DNA of 64,000 bases from Erigeron canadensis (taxonomy: Eukaryota; Streptophyta; Magnoliopsida; Asterales; Asteraceae), in contig NC_057761.1 of assembly GCF_010389155.1 (NCBI RefSeq), forward strand, positions 50,900,587-50,964,586, read 5' to 3'. The stretch's first letter is position 1, and every line of letters starts with the position of its first letter. The notes beneath the pieces were generated by a model. It did not search any database and was not told the DNA's origin. It saw only the letters and a list, made by a program, of their open reading frames with translations. Below are positions 46,643 to 58,586 of the stretch, piece after piece. A program made the position numbers and the translations under genes.

Positions 46643-49600
46643 ATGGCAGAAGAGGCTGGAAAATTCCAAGCTCCTAGCATACCCAAATTTGATGGGGACT
46701 ATGACCATTGGAGTATGGTCATGGAGAATCTATTCAGGTCCAAAGAATACTGGACAGTGATTGAAGAAGGGTATGAGGAGATTAAAGAGGGACAACAAGT
46801 GACAGAAGCCCAAAGGAAAAAGAATGAAGAAAACAAGTTGAAAGATCTCAAGGCAAGAAATTACCTGTTCCAATCGATTGACAAAACAGTATTAAAAACC
46901 ATCACCCAGAAAAGCAATGCAAAGCAAATCTGGGATGCCATGAAGATCAAGTGTCAAGGCAATGCACGGGTAAAAAGGGCACAGTTGCAGAGGCTTCGAA
47001 GGGAGTTTGAAATGTTAGAGATGAAGTCAGGAGAATCTGTTGCTAGCTACTTAGGAAGAGTCATGGTAATAGCCAATGATATGAGGACAAGTGGAGAAGA
47101 CATGACAGATGTTAAAATCGTTGAGAAGGTGTTGAGAACATTGACTGAAAATTTCAATTATGTGGTGTGTTCAATTGAAGAGTCTAATGACATAGACAAG
47201 ATGTCAGTTGATGAACTCGAAAGCTCATTGCTGGTACATGAGCAAAAAATTGTGAGAAAAAATTCAGAAGATCAAGTCTTAAAGGTTGAGCATGAAGGAA
47301 ACTATGGCAGGGGCAGAGGGAGAGGCAGATACGGTGGAATGAGAGGAAGAGGTCGTGGACGTGGTAGAGGTCAGCTTGACAAGTCCATGGTGGAATGCTA
47401 TAGGTGTCACAAGATGGGACATTTCCAGTATGAATGCCAAAATGAAGAGAGGGCTGTAAACTATGCTGAATATGATGACAATGAAGAATTAGCTCTAATG
47501 GTTGTTGTTGAAATGGAAGATGAGGATGCAACAACGGAGTTGGAAGAAGAAGTTGTCATTGATGTAGAGAAGTATAAGAATGAAGAGTTGATGTTAATGA
47601 CCAAAACCGAAGAAAATAAGCAAGGAAAGGAAAGTGTCTGGTTCCTCGATTCGGCCTGTTCTAACCACATGACGGGAAACATGACATGGTTTAGCAAGCT
47701 GAACACTAATTTCACACATGCTGTCAAGCTTGGCAACGATAAGAAGATGGAGATCAGAGGCATAGGAGATATAAGGATGACAGTTGCCAAAACTGTGCAG
47801 GTAATATCTAATGTTTATTATGCCCCTGAGCTTACATCAAACCTCATTAGTATAGGGCAACTTCAGGATAAAAATGTAGCTTTCAGCATTAAGAACAGGG
47901 TATGTAAAGCATATCACTCTGAAAGGGGCTTGATCTTCACATCCCAAATGACAAAGAATCGCATGTTTCCTATATATGCCACACCTGTTGAGCAGGCTAA
48001 TTGTATGCTCATTAGTGACAATAATGATTCTCAATTGTGGCATAAGAGACTGGCACACGTCAATTACAAGGCAATTAGGACAATGCAATACAGAGGAATG
48101 GTTGAAGGTTTGCCCAAGATTGTTGAGAAGACTAAGGTGTGTGAAGTTTGTGAAATTGGGAAGCAACAGAGGGAAGCAATTCCAAAATTCAGCAATTGGC
48201 AAGCTACTGAAAGGTTGCAGCTAGTCCACACTGATATATGTGGACCTATCAAGCCGGCATCAAAAGGAAATAAGAGGTATATTTTGGTTTTCATAGACGA
48301 TTACTCTAGAAAAACGTGGATATATTGTTTGGCCATGAAATCTGAAGTATTTGAACACTTCAAAGTGTTCAAAGCTATGGTTGAGAATGAAACAGGGGTA
48401 AAAATCAAATGCTTAAGAAGTGATAGGGGTGGTGAGTTTACTTCACATGATTTTAAGATATATTGTGAAGAGCATGGCATAAAAAGGCAACTCACGACTG
48501 CATATACACCCCAACAAAATGGGGTGGCAGAAAGGAGGAACAGGACACTTATGAATATGGTGAGGTGTCTCCTTGTTGAAAAATCCATGCCTAGGATTTT
48601 TTGGTCAGAAGCCGTACAATGGTCCTGCCATGTGTTGAATAGGTGTGTTAGTAGAAGTCTGGATGACAAAGTCCCTGAAGAATATTGGTCGGGAAACAAA
48701 CCTAAAGTTGACTACTTTAGGGTTTTTGGGTGCCTCTGCTATGCCCACATTCCAACTCAATTGAGAACCAAACTGGACAACAAAAGTCGTAAGTGTATAT
48801 TTCTTGGAATAAGTACTGAATCCAAGGCATATAAACTTTATGACCCAGTTGCAGATGAAATAGTTATTAGTAGAGATGTCACTTTTGACGAAGAGGGAAA
48901 GTGGAATTGGCAAGAGAACAACAACCATAAGGAGAATCTGATTGTAGATGAAGGGGGTGTAAGTGAAGGTGAAGAAAACTGCACAGGTACTAATTTGGGT
49001 GATAGTAACTCACCATTGACTCATGATGAGGAATCACCGATGCAAATCAGCCAAATAGTTGATTCAACAGGTCAACAAATGATTAATAATGATGCTACCC
49101 CTAATGAACTAATAACTGAAGCGTTTGGGCCAACCGAGTCATCTGTAACACGTGCTAGAAAACCTCCGGGGTGGCTAGAAGATTACTACACAGGTTGGAC
49201 AGAGGAAGAAGTGGGATATGTGATGTTTAGCTCATTAGATGATCCCACAACTTATGAGGAGGCCAGCAAGGATGAGAAGTGGGTTAAAGCTATGGAAGTT
49301 GAGATGGCTTCAATTGAACAGAATGATACATGGGAGCTAATGGATGCTCCTCCAAAAGTTGAGCCCATAGGTGTTAAATGGATCTATAAAACCAAACTCA
49401 ATGAGAAGGGAAATGTAGAGAAATACAAAGCCCGATTGGTAGTGAAAGGATATGCTCAAAAGAAAGGGGTGGACTACAATGAAGTCTTTGCTCCTGTAGC
49501 TAGATGGGATACCATCAGAACATTCTTGGCAGTAGCTGCAAAAAGAAAGTGGACAGTCTTTCAACTAGATGTAAAGAGTGCTTTTTTACATGGTGAGCTA

Positions 49601-50780
49601 AAGGAAACCGTCTATGTGGAACAACCTGTTGGTTTCATAAAATCAGGGGAGGAAACGAAGGTTTACAAGTTGAAGAAGGCTTTGTATGGACTAAAACAGG
49701 CACCCCGGGCCTGGTTCAACAGAATTGAATCATATTTTAAAAGAGAAGGATTCAAGAAGAGTGACTTTGATCATACCTTATTCATAAAAAAGGTATGGAA
49801 TAAGACATTGATGGTGAGTTTATATGTGGATGATCTAATATATGCAGGTAGTGATGTAATGATGTGTGAAGGCTTTAAGAATTCAATGAAAAGAGAATTC
49901 GACATGACAGATTTGGGCAAGATGAAGTTCTTCCTTGGAGTGGAGATACAACAGAATGAGAACTCTATTACAATGTGCCAAAGTCAGTATGCCAAGGAGA
50001 TTTTAAAGAGGTTCAAGATGTGGGAGTCAAATCCGGTTAAGGTGCCTATTGTACCAGGTACTATTCTAACCAAATCTGGTGTAGGGGAGGAGGTGGACGA
50101 CTCTGTTTATAAAAGTTTTTGGCAGTCTCATGTACTTGACTGTCACAAGACCAGATTTAATGTATGCGGTGAGTCTAATTTCGAGGTTTATGGCTTGTCC
50201 AAAGGAGGATCATTTGTTGGCAGCTAAACGAATCTTGAGGTATGTAAAAGGAACATACAACTATGGCTTATGTTACAACAAACTCGTTGAGGGAAAGTTG
50301 GGAGTATATACAGATAGTGATTATGCGAGAGATATTGAAGATAGAAGGTGCACTTCGGGTTATGTGTGTCTCCTAAGTGGTGCAGCAATTAGTTGGTGCT
50401 CAAGAAAACAGGACATTGTGACTCTATCTTCTACAGAAGCAGAGTACGTCGCTGCTGCTGTGTGTGCGTGCCATTGTGTGTGGCTAAAGGGACTGATGTG
50501 CGATATGGAAGAGAAAGTGAAGGAAGCAATTACTATCTTCTGTGATAATACATCTGCGATAAAGTTATCGAAAAACCCAGTATTGCATCGTCGTACCAAA
50601 CATATAGATGTTAGGTACCATTATCTTCGTGAGCTTGTGAATCAAGACACTATAAAGCTGGAGTATTGTGGTACTAAGGAGCAACTAGCTGATGTTATGA
50701 CAAAGCCGTTAAAGGAGGAGACATTCAGTCGCATTCGAGATGTTTTTGGAATTGCAGAGATTGAGCAAGATGAAGAGTGA
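46643..50780 (+). pseudogene. Copia gag-pol polyprotein with one frameshift
   Basis: One frame runs from 46643 to 50227. Gag is about residues 1-265 and has an Arg/Gly-rich stretch and the zinc knuckle CYRCHKMGHFQYEC (252-265). The protease has DSACSNH with Asp336. The integrase HHCC region includes LWHKRLAH and the catalytic triad is Asp531, Asp594 and Glu630 (DD35E). Reverse transcriptase has YVDD at 1061-1064. The RNase H part continues in a second frame to 50780 (TDSDYA, STEAEYVAA, TKHIDVRYH). The switch lies at 50117-50120 and corresponds to a net loss of two bases, so the last part is not made in frame. Everything else looks intact. The gag-pol mRNA would encode virus-like particle and reverse transcription functions in the cytoplasm. 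Confidence 0.95.
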
Positions 50781-50825
50781 TGGAAAAGTGATTGGTGTTA
50801 AACATAAAATATTGATTTTATGTTT

Positions 50826-50834
50826 AGGGGAGGA
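50826..50834 (+). promoter_or_regulatory. Polypurine tract
   Basis: AGGGGAGGA two bases before the 3' LTR start, the expected place for plus-strand priming. Confidence 0.85.
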
Positions 50835-50836
50835 TT

Positions 50837-51178
50837 TGATGGCGTTTGTTTAATTGTCTTTGTGGGTCAAATAAGTAGGTCAACTTAATGGGCTTAGGGG
50901 TTTTGATCCTATGTCATTATTTTGTTGGGCTCTTTATATTTGTGTTAGTCGTGTTAGTCCAGTACTTATTTTGGTTTGTCCAGTTTGTTAATTCCAGTTT
51001 TAGGTAGTTATGTTGTCCGAGTCTTTTGCCACTTTACCAGGTCATTGGCACATGTTCTAGTCAGTTTTTGATCATGGGTGTAACTGCTTGGTTGTAAGGC
51101 TATTTAAGGACAACTTATGTCAGTAATCTATATGAGTTTTATGCGTAAACATTATGTGTTTTTGATTTATCCACTATA
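50837..51178 (+). repeat. 3' LTR of the Copia element
   Basis: 342 bp, identical to the 5' LTR except T at 51093. Followed by the target duplication ATACT. Confidence 0.95.
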
Positions 51179-51295
51179 ATACTTTATATTGATGGTTCAC
51201 GAGCCGTAAGAATTATTACAAATGTCAAATTTTACTTTATATAGCCCCCACGATTTCAGATTAACTACATTTCTGTCCTTGTCCAGTTATGCTAT

Positions 51296-51983
51296 TGTTG
51301 GGTTTTATAACTAATTATCACAACAAATCACAAAGCACGCAACGGAAGACAAAATTTATGTAGTTTAACTAATTAACCAAAGAATAGAATTTGTACCTTA
51401 TTATAGAGAGATTGAAGATAAGAACAAGGTTTAACTTAACCTCTCTATGATTACACACTCAACGGTGGAACATATGTATGCTAGTACTTGATCACGAACC
51501 GAACAACCCTTTGTTTTTACTCTTGAATTTCGACCCAAACAAAAACCAAAAACCCTTTTCTTCTTATGGTAGTCGAACGAACCAAGGGGAGAGAGAGAAA
51601 AAAGATTTTTAGGGTTTTAGAAAACCTAATTAATTGTGTGTGAAAAACAATTAACCTAGGCTTCTATTTATAGGCTTAGGAAACTTAATGGCCAAGTCTT
51701 GAGGGTTTTGGAACCCTTTGGTCGACCGTCCCCCCCTAGAACATTCTAGAGGGGTTTCCTAATTGTTTCCTAATTCCAACTCTTCTTCGTTAAATTCGTT
51801 AACTAAGTACCGTTAACTTTTAACTCTTTTAACGAATCTCCGTTAGTTATTCATGATCAAATTAATCAATAAATTACATTTAATATGTTAATTAATTTAT
51901 AGTTACATTCACGTTGAGGTGTGACCCCATAGGCTTAAATACTTTTCGGACATATGTTCATTTTACGTGATCATATTCCAACA
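51296..51983. mobile_element. Solo LTR (688 bp), Copia-type ends
   Basis: Terminal inverted repeat TGTTGG...CCAACA, the classic LTR end. Perfect 5-bp target duplication GCTAT at 51291-51295 and 51984-51988. There is no internal domain, so it arose by LTR-LTR recombination. A TATTTATAGGC box lies inside near 51666. It sits 112 bp from the right end of the Copia element. Confidence 0.88.
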
Positions 51984-53190
51984 GCTATAAGACACACTAG
52001 TGCGTGTATCACTGTAATAGGCGTTTTCACGAAAAAGATAAAATGTTCATTGAGTGAATTTTATCTTCATGAACGTGAATTGTTAAAAAGGCTTTATGAA
52101 ACACATATATGTGGCTCAGCTACTACGTACGTCGATCGGGGACCAATAACAACTAATTAATTAAGCATTTCAAAACAATATCTTTAAATGTTTAAGATGA
52201 AAAAACTAGCTTAGTAAGTCATTGACAAATTAGAAGATGTTTTAAAAATTTTGTACAGAAATCATGACATTTAAAAAGACAGGTGTACGTTACAACTTGA
52301 TTACATATTTCACATGTTCTCTCTCTACAGTGGCCCTCGATCTTATGCCTTCAATAAGATGTTAAAACCAACTAATTCCAAATGATATCGACATGCCAAT
52401 AACTTAAGCAGCTAGAAGGCATCAAAACAAAAGGCCAAGCCCACCTGATGCAATATTTTAAGTATAATATTGTTGGTTCACGGGCCTTAAGAAGCATTAC
52501 ATGTCAAAATGCATTATAAGCCTGCATGATTTCAGATTAGCTTAATTAATGACTATAATATTCATGCCCTTATTATTCAAAGGAAAGTGATATCCGTACC
52601 ATCTCTTTTGATTAATTTACCATACTGTACAATTTTTAAAGCATATTATACAAGCTTTTAATACATTATATTAGTAAATTAATTAAAAGAAATTATACCA
52701 TTATCATTTCCCTTATTCAAATTAAGGTCATTTAGTACTTTAATAGAGTAAAAGATACATCTATCTAAAACAACAACAATACTCAATCCCGTCGAATATG
52801 AGGGATTATGGTCTAGACAGTAACAATTAAACATGATGGTAGAAACACTACTTTCATAGTAGTCCAACAAGCATATGATATATGGCTAAAAAGTCAACCT
52901 AGCTGAAAATATGTATAAATTACCCATATTTGACACATGTATTAGGCATTTTCTTTTGAACAGCTCAAAGGTAAAGGAAAGCCTTAAAAAAACTGAAGAT
53001 CTTTGAGTGAATTTGATCTTCGTAAAAGTTCTTAATTAGCTGTAGCACAAAAAGGCTTTCTGCAACATATATGTGTTGAACTGCTGAAGTACTATCGGTT
53101 AGATGACAGCATCAGCTAAGGAATTTTAAAACAACCACTTTAAACTTAAAAGCTAGCAAGTCATGCAAATGAAGATGATGTTTAGAGACC

Positions 53191-53730
53191 ATGTAGAGTA
53201 GAACCAACTACAACTCCATATGGGAACACCTCACAGAGGCACTCAAGCGCCCTCTCCATAGAGATTGATTTTCAACATAGAAATATAGAGTCACTCAACC
53301 CCCAAACACTAACAAAACAATCTAAGGGAAAATATTATCATGTGAATGTGAAGGCCCGTGATATGATCCTCTATAGCTGATAATTCATTTTTAAAAAGAG
53401 TAATGCTAAATAGGACTAATTAAATATGCCTAAATCAATCATCTTTTGACACATGGATTTCGTTCATTCACGAATTCACGTTCTTCGTCTCCACCCTCAA
53501 TCTAGACACGTGTCTTCCTCTCTTTTTAAGCATATTTTAGGCATATGAATTACTTTACTAATATGTATTGTAACATTTTTCTTCTTATTTAAAAATACGA
53601 ATAAACTACATAATCTATTCTATAAATACCATTGGGCATATCATCAATCTACACACCAAACTAGCTCCTACTTCTTAATCCTTTCAAGTAAGTTAGTTAT
53701 CACTTAGACTCCTGATACCACTTATAACAA
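53191..53730. other. Promoter region of the 53.7-kb gene
   Basis: Upstream DNA with the TATA box at 53620-53630. An ACACGTGTCTTCC stretch at about 53504-53517 contains a CACGTG (G-box) core. No other gene. Confidence 0.5.
53620..53630 (+). promoter_or_regulatory. TATA box of the 53.7-kb 8CM gene
   Basis: CTATAAATACC about 105 nt before the ATG, the same core as in the 34.2- and 37.0-kb genes (all continue CCA). Confidence 0.75.
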
Positions 53731-54087
53731 ATGGCTTCAAGGGCTTTGGGATCAACTGCTTTTCTCCTCACTCTCAACCTTCTCTTCTTCACTTTGGTAA
53801 GTTCAAACCCAACTTTACCAAAGGCCACTTGCCCTATTGATGCTCTCAAGTTAGGTGTTTGTGCCAACGTGCTAAAAGACTTGATACACGGAGTCGTTAT
53901 AGGTGACCCGCCCGTGACTCCGTGTTGCACGCTCATTGAGGGCATTCTTGACCTCGAGGCAGCAGTATGCCTTTGCACTGCCATCAAAGCTAATATTTTG
54001 GGTATCAACCTTAATGTACCGGTATCCTTGAGCTTGTTGGTTAACTACTGTGGAAAGAAGGTCCCTTCTGGTTTCCAATGCGCATAA
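53731..54087 (+). CDS. DC2.15-like eight-cysteine secreted protein
   Basis: Intronless, 118 residues. Signal peptide about 1-25 (ends near LVSSNP), almost no proline linker, then the eight-cysteine module with spacing C-x9-C-x20-CC-x13-CxC-x24-C-x9-C and a final Ala. It shares APs-like features of both subgroups: the TATA core and GFQC end of the tandem pair, and the [11 protein letters not shown] and [15 protein letters not shown] segments of the 22.3-kb gene. Likely a secreted lipid-transfer-like protein of unknown ligand. It is separated from the rest of the cluster by the LINE and Copia insertions. The ATG is the first in frame after the TATA box. Confidence 0.93.
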   Translation: MASRALGSTAFLLTLNLLFFTLVSSNPTLPKATCPIDALKLGVCANVLKDLIHGVVIGDPPVTPCCTLIEGILDLEAAVCLCTAIKANILGINLNVPVSLSLLVNYCGKKVPSGFQCA

Positions 54088-54864
54088 GAATCTTCGGTTT
54101 TTGGAAGCGTGTTCTCTTTTTGTTGTTCATGTCCTCTTGTATCTGATTTTCGAGTGTTTGGGTGAATTTTGGCTTATGTATTTGGGGTTGAAGTGAAACG
54201 CTAGCTAGCAAACTTCACTTGTACCATTGTAATTTCTTGTTTCATTTTAATCTCGTGTGATAATCACGTATGCAATCTCTATTTCATCTTTCGGGTGTAA
54301 TTTCAGATGGAAAATGCAATATGAAATTAAGATCCAATATGTGGAGATCAAGTGCTTAAATGTGTGGGAAAAAAAAAAGAAAACAGAGGTGTATATACTC
54401 TAATCATTATTCACTAAACAGATGCCACCAACGATCATAAAAGGCGTTAAGCTTATTACCAGTTGAGTGTTATATAAATGGGCAAGTCCTTAATCTAACG
54501 TCAAGCATTAAACTTTTTTTATATCAACTATTTAGAAAAATAACCAATGTAAGGCAGATGCCGCATGCTATCAATGATATAGTTGATGGTTCAAAACTAA
54601 GACAGCATACAAAATTCGAGACATACTTTATAAGGGTCTCTGTATCAGTTATCATATATGTATGATAACCATTATCAGTAAGCATGAAACTTACATAGCT
54701 TTTTGGTGGAGCCAGCTAGAGGGTTTGGCAGTGATTGTGATCGTACAAATCAGTTTGTGCACTTCTATATTGTGGTCTTCACTTCAATATTTTATGTGTA
54801 AAATGCCAATGCTAATACTAAAAATTACCTGCGAACGTTTAGAACCGATGCCTAAATGCTTACA
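54088..54864. other. Intergenic; no gene seen
   Basis: 3' flank of the 53.7-kb gene and AT-rich sequence up to the start of the large duplication. Nothing recognised. Confidence 0.4.
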
Positions 54865-54873
54865 AGATTGTCC

Positions 54874-54985
54874 CAATGATGGTAACCTAGTGCTGGGGAC
54901 ATACAACTTATATGCTAAGGTCATGGGTTCATATCCTGCCCTATGTCCCTTAGACAGTGTGTTACACGATTGTTAGTCGTGACAC
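54874..54985 (+). mobile_element. Possible tRNA-derived SINE (also at 59206-59310)
   Basis: GGTAACCTAGTGCTGGGG followed about 40 bp later by GGGTTCATATCC resembles RNA polymerase III box A and box B spacing. The same piece, diverged, is at the start of copy B, so it predates the duplication. No A tail or target duplication was identified. Confidence 0.4.
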
Positions 54986-56120
54986 CAAATTCTGTGTAAT
55001 CAACGGGTCCATTAACCATTTAAAACTTTAACAAATCCTTTTACAGAGTTGCAAAGCTAAAACTGTCATGAGTATGAGTAGCAAGAACAAACTACATAAA
55101 TAAGTTACTTTTAAAATTATCTGGAAGAGTCAAATAGGCTAAACACGTCAAAAACATCCCAAAGGCAAGTGTTATCAAGAGAGCTACTGAGCACAAAAAT
55201 CTTCCTAAGTAGATTTAAGGAAAAACTTATTAGTTAGTACTAGTGTAATTTGCATTTATACTAAACATATTAATTATCCAAAAAAAAAAACTCTTTTGGG
55301 GAGAACCCGATCCCACCCGTTGTACAAAAACTCCCCTGTTTTTAACATATTTCATGACCACGTCCAATTTGTCACATTTGCTCCGTACCATACCTTATTT
55401 TCTACAATTAAGCAGTGCTTAATGACAATCCGATATATAACACATATATATATTAAGATACCTGACATAAGAGTGGATCATGTTTTCTTGTAAAAATATT
55501 ATGCGAATTGCAAATGAATTGACAAAATTGTATCCATTACACAACCATTGATGTTTTATATTTCCACTTCTAAATCTACTAAAAGCTAAGGAAGTGATAA
55601 ATCAGAAATCCGGAAAACTATATCGTTAATAATGTAAAAAAAATATTCCTATTTTACTTGTCACTTTGTCACTATATAGATAGAGCTCTCAAACACCACA
55701 ATGCTCCACAGAAAATTGTAACTGCCAATCTGAACCCAAACCCACACAGACATCACATTCACCTAAAACTCTTAAAGTTACAGTATCCTGGCTATATGTT
55801 AAAGCACTTTACTAATCAAACAATTACCATAAAAGACAAGACTTGAACCCTACTAATGAATCATGGCATGATTCACATCTAATTCATCCAAATCGCAAGG
55901 CAGGTTATATGGTGCAATATATGCATATAAAAGATAATAGATATAATCAACTTTGTTGTTACTAAAAGGTAAAATCACAAATAGTCTCAGCTGCTTGTTT
56001 AAAATTCAAGATGATAAATTATTCCTTGCTAGTCCAAACACCAAGTGCAAACATATAGACAGGTAAAGACATACACGGTGTACCAGATAATAGGTGTGGT
56101 AGCATCCGATGTCCTATAGT

Positions 56121-56168
56121 TCAACCAAGCTCCACTCGGAGATTGTCATATGGAGATACCTTTGTAGT
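56121..56168 (-). pseudogene. Complex I ASHI/NDUFB8-like last exon, decayed copy A
   Basis: After an AG acceptor (TTAACAG) it reads TTKVSPYDNLRVELG then a premature TGA. The intact copy at 61055-61111 continues GEP before its stop. Small deletions at the 3' end explain the early stop. It pairs with the broken upstream exon at 58079-58166. Together they are the remains of a gene for a mitochondrial complex I beta-subcomplex subunit. Confidence 0.72.
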
Positions 56169-57168
56169 CTGTTAATATAATTTAAAAAAACAGTGGTTAG
56201 TCACCATTCGAGATAACTCATTTACCTATTACTGGTAGAATACTAACGTACAATTAAGCAGTCCTATAATGTTGGTCTCACAGACGATATAATGTTGGTC
56301 TCACAGACGACGGTACATTATACAGATCAGTGACTGCAGTGTAGAATCACCAATCCTTGTCAACGGTAAATTGAAACATATGCTATCAATCAACCTAGGC
56401 AGAAAAATAGTACGGTTGGACAAGCCTAAAACCTCCACCCGACGATTAGAATCTCACGTATACAGGATAAACTGTGGAGTAGAGCTAAAATTTGGCATAT
56501 GCCACATCATTAAATCATTATTAATCAACATATACATGGAGCCATGGACAATTCAAAAACAGGGGACGGTGACATGGTATGCATATGCATCCCCAGTGAA
56601 TATGGTCATTAAGATACCTGAAAAAACCATGCATTTACAAGGTATGCATCCCTGCATCCCTTAGTTGACACTTTGAATATCTTAGGCTTAACAGATCAGT
56701 TCATCAGACCCCTTCCAAACACAAAACTCAGATTTTTCAATCAAAACTCAAAAGTGAAGGCCAAGAATTAGGTCAGGAAATGGTATTATGTTACCAAATT
56801 ATTATTTTAAAAAAAAAAATAGCAACAGCAATAGTTAATACCTCTGGCTTATAAAGTGTATGTAATCAAATTATTGTTTAACTTTGTTTATTGGAAAATC
56901 TTTCTCTAATCCTTCAAAGCTAAGTAGTTACTCTTCTTATTTTAAACCAGAAACTCTCAGACTGGGTGAGTATCATCCAAGATATGTGTGGCCAATAAAA
57001 AACCACATCATCTATTCAGGGAGTAATCATGTTCTAAAAGAGCTGCAGAGAAGGTAATGTGTCAAATTCTCACTCAGTGGGGAAAGGATGCTGATATGGT
57101 GCACTCCTATTTGAGCTCCTTAATCTCAAAATGGGGGAAAGGTAGATGCTTTATATGATAGTACCGAA

Positions 57169-58078
57169 ATTCATTGTCATTTACAACTTTGTTATCTTGT
57201 ATAACTGTTATGGAAAATTTGCAGTTCAAACCCTGATGCAGATTCCTAGATCCACCGCTATTCACAATGGGTTATTAACTCAACTTGAGTTAGCAACAGA
57301 ACATAATCTTCTAATAAAATAATAAGGATCAATAATCATAAGTAAAGCATGAGTACGTTTCCATAAGTAGATCAACGTAGTAATGCTACATGTAAAAGAC
57401 TTAACTTAGAAAGAGGTAACTATAATAAAAGTTGAGAAGAATAGATGGTCTGTGAAAAGGGACTAATGAGGTTGTTTGAACTATACATACATGACAAAGT
57501 TGACATAGAAAGCCTTTTGTAACTAAAATAAATTTCATGGCCTCATCTGATTTTGAGAACAGGAACTTCAGGATTCTTCCAACAAAAACTTCAAATTCTA
57601 TATAAACCAAGAAAATACCATCTGAAATTAAGTTCATGAAAATAAGAACAAATGTGGGACGTTCCTAATTACTGTGCCTATAGCTATGCTTTACTAGATA
57701 GTCACTCTCTCCTATCTGTGCCACCCCCACGCCCTCTTAAACCTAAACTTAAATAAAAAAAATACTAAAAATTAGGCATTCTATTCAAAGGAAATTACGA
57801 CTAAAATGAAGGCTGGATTGATCAACTGTTATATCTACACAACGGTTCTGCATAAACATGACTATTTAGTAAAGTGCATTATGTCCGTAGTTGCTTGCAG
57901 AGACGAAACAATTTCATAAAAACAAGACAAATCCTAACAACTTACACATGCAAAAACCATATACAACTAACCAATTAGGCCACTAAACCATATACTAAAC
58001 CGTCCTGCCACGAGGGAAAAAAAAAACTTAAAAACTTCTTTTGTAAACTTCTTTTGTATCGGGATCGTGTAAACGTAC
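57169..58078. other. Intron-like spacer of the complex I pseudogene
   Basis: Lies between the two recognisable exons of copy A and has no counterpart in copy B within the window. The minus-strand frame at 57401-57637 has no family signature. Confidence 0.4.
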
Positions 58079-58166
58079 AAACGGTATCTTAGAAGCTTTG
58101 TCATTCCAAGTAGCCATCAATCCAAGCGTTGCCCCAATCCACCACATAACTAACCAAATGCTTCAT
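58079..58166 (-). pseudogene. Complex I ASHI/NDUFB8-like internal exon, broken
   Basis: Begins after a CACAG acceptor and ends at a GTACGT donor. Read in pieces it gives YEAFG-stop-LCGGLG and, after a shift, NDKASKIPF. This matches YEALAW..GGLG and NDKASKVPF of the plant ASHI subunit as I remember it. At 88 nt it is 8 nt shorter than the expected 96. It has TAG where Trp is expected and so cannot be translated through. The exon phase fits the last exon at 56168. No first exon was found upstream on the minus strand. Confidence 0.65.
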
Positions 58167-58586
58167 ACTGTGATCACTCACACACACAACTTCAACACAA
58201 ATAAACTACTACATCATTTCATTTTTTTAGTTTCAAAAATAGTAAAGCCCTAACGTTTTCCGGAAATGAACTAATTTCACACAAACTTAAATAATTTAAA
58301 AATAAAATCCAAAATGAAATAAATAAATCAATAATAACACTGATAAATGAATTTAAAATAGATAAACTGAATAAAAAAAGTTATCAGCTTGAAAAAATAA
58401 AAATAAAAACAAAATTAGGGATTGTTAGTGCCTTAGTGGGTATATTCTCAATAGAGATAACAAAAATTTCCAACGAAACTTACTTCATTGAACGATATTA
58501 ATTATCATAACAAAATCCAAATCCTAAATCTAATCTAATGATCCAATCAACTTTCATTACAATAACATTTCAATATAAAAGCCTAA

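Larger units (their letters stand above)
46247..51178 (+). mobile_element. Nearly intact Ty1/Copia LTR retrotransposon (4.9 kb)
   Basis: Two 342-bp LTRs, primer binding site, gag-pol frame, polypurine tract and a perfect 5-bp target duplication ATACT (46242-46246 and 51179-51183). LTR ends are TG...TA, a known non-canonical pair. The LTRs differ at one position only (C at 46503, T at 51093), so insertion was very recent. The internal domain order is protease-integrase-RT-RNase H, which defines Copia. One frameshift breaks pol. Confidence 0.96.
46130..53190. repeat. Diverged tandem duplication of host DNA, copy 1 split by two elements
   Basis: Copy 1 is 46130-46246, 51184-51295 and 51989-52250. 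Copy 2 is about 52262-53190. Matching words include TTCACATG(CATG)TTCTCT, GGTTCACG(A/G)GCC, ATTTCAGATTA and GAGTGAATTT(T/G)ATCTTC. Copy 2 carries extra blocks at about 52340-52460 and 52580-52925. The region has no coding potential and lies upstream of the 53.7-kb gene. Confidence 0.65.
54865..57168. repeat. Large duplicated block, copy A
   Basis: Collinear with 59200-62730. Shared landmarks include TGTACAAAAA(C/T)TCCCCTGTTTT, AAGCAGTGCTTAATGACAAT, AATGAATCATGGCATGA, GGTGTGGTAGCATCCGATGT, TATGCTATCAATCAACCTAG and the final GATATGGTGCA(C/T)TCCTATTT. It includes the decayed last exon of a complex I subunit gene and its 3' UTR. A 23-bp unit (TATAATGTTGGTCTCACAGA...) is doubled at 56267-56311 in this copy only. 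Confidence 0.85.

Noticed and set aside
47184..48928. Several minus-strand open frames of 70-132 codons
   Set aside because: They are antisense shadows of the Copia gag-pol frame.
58030..58150. A minus-strand reading that joins NDKASKIPF to a 20-residue tail ending in TAA
   Set aside because: The tail reads through a GTACGT splice donor. The exon boundary and the last exons elsewhere explain the family end better.
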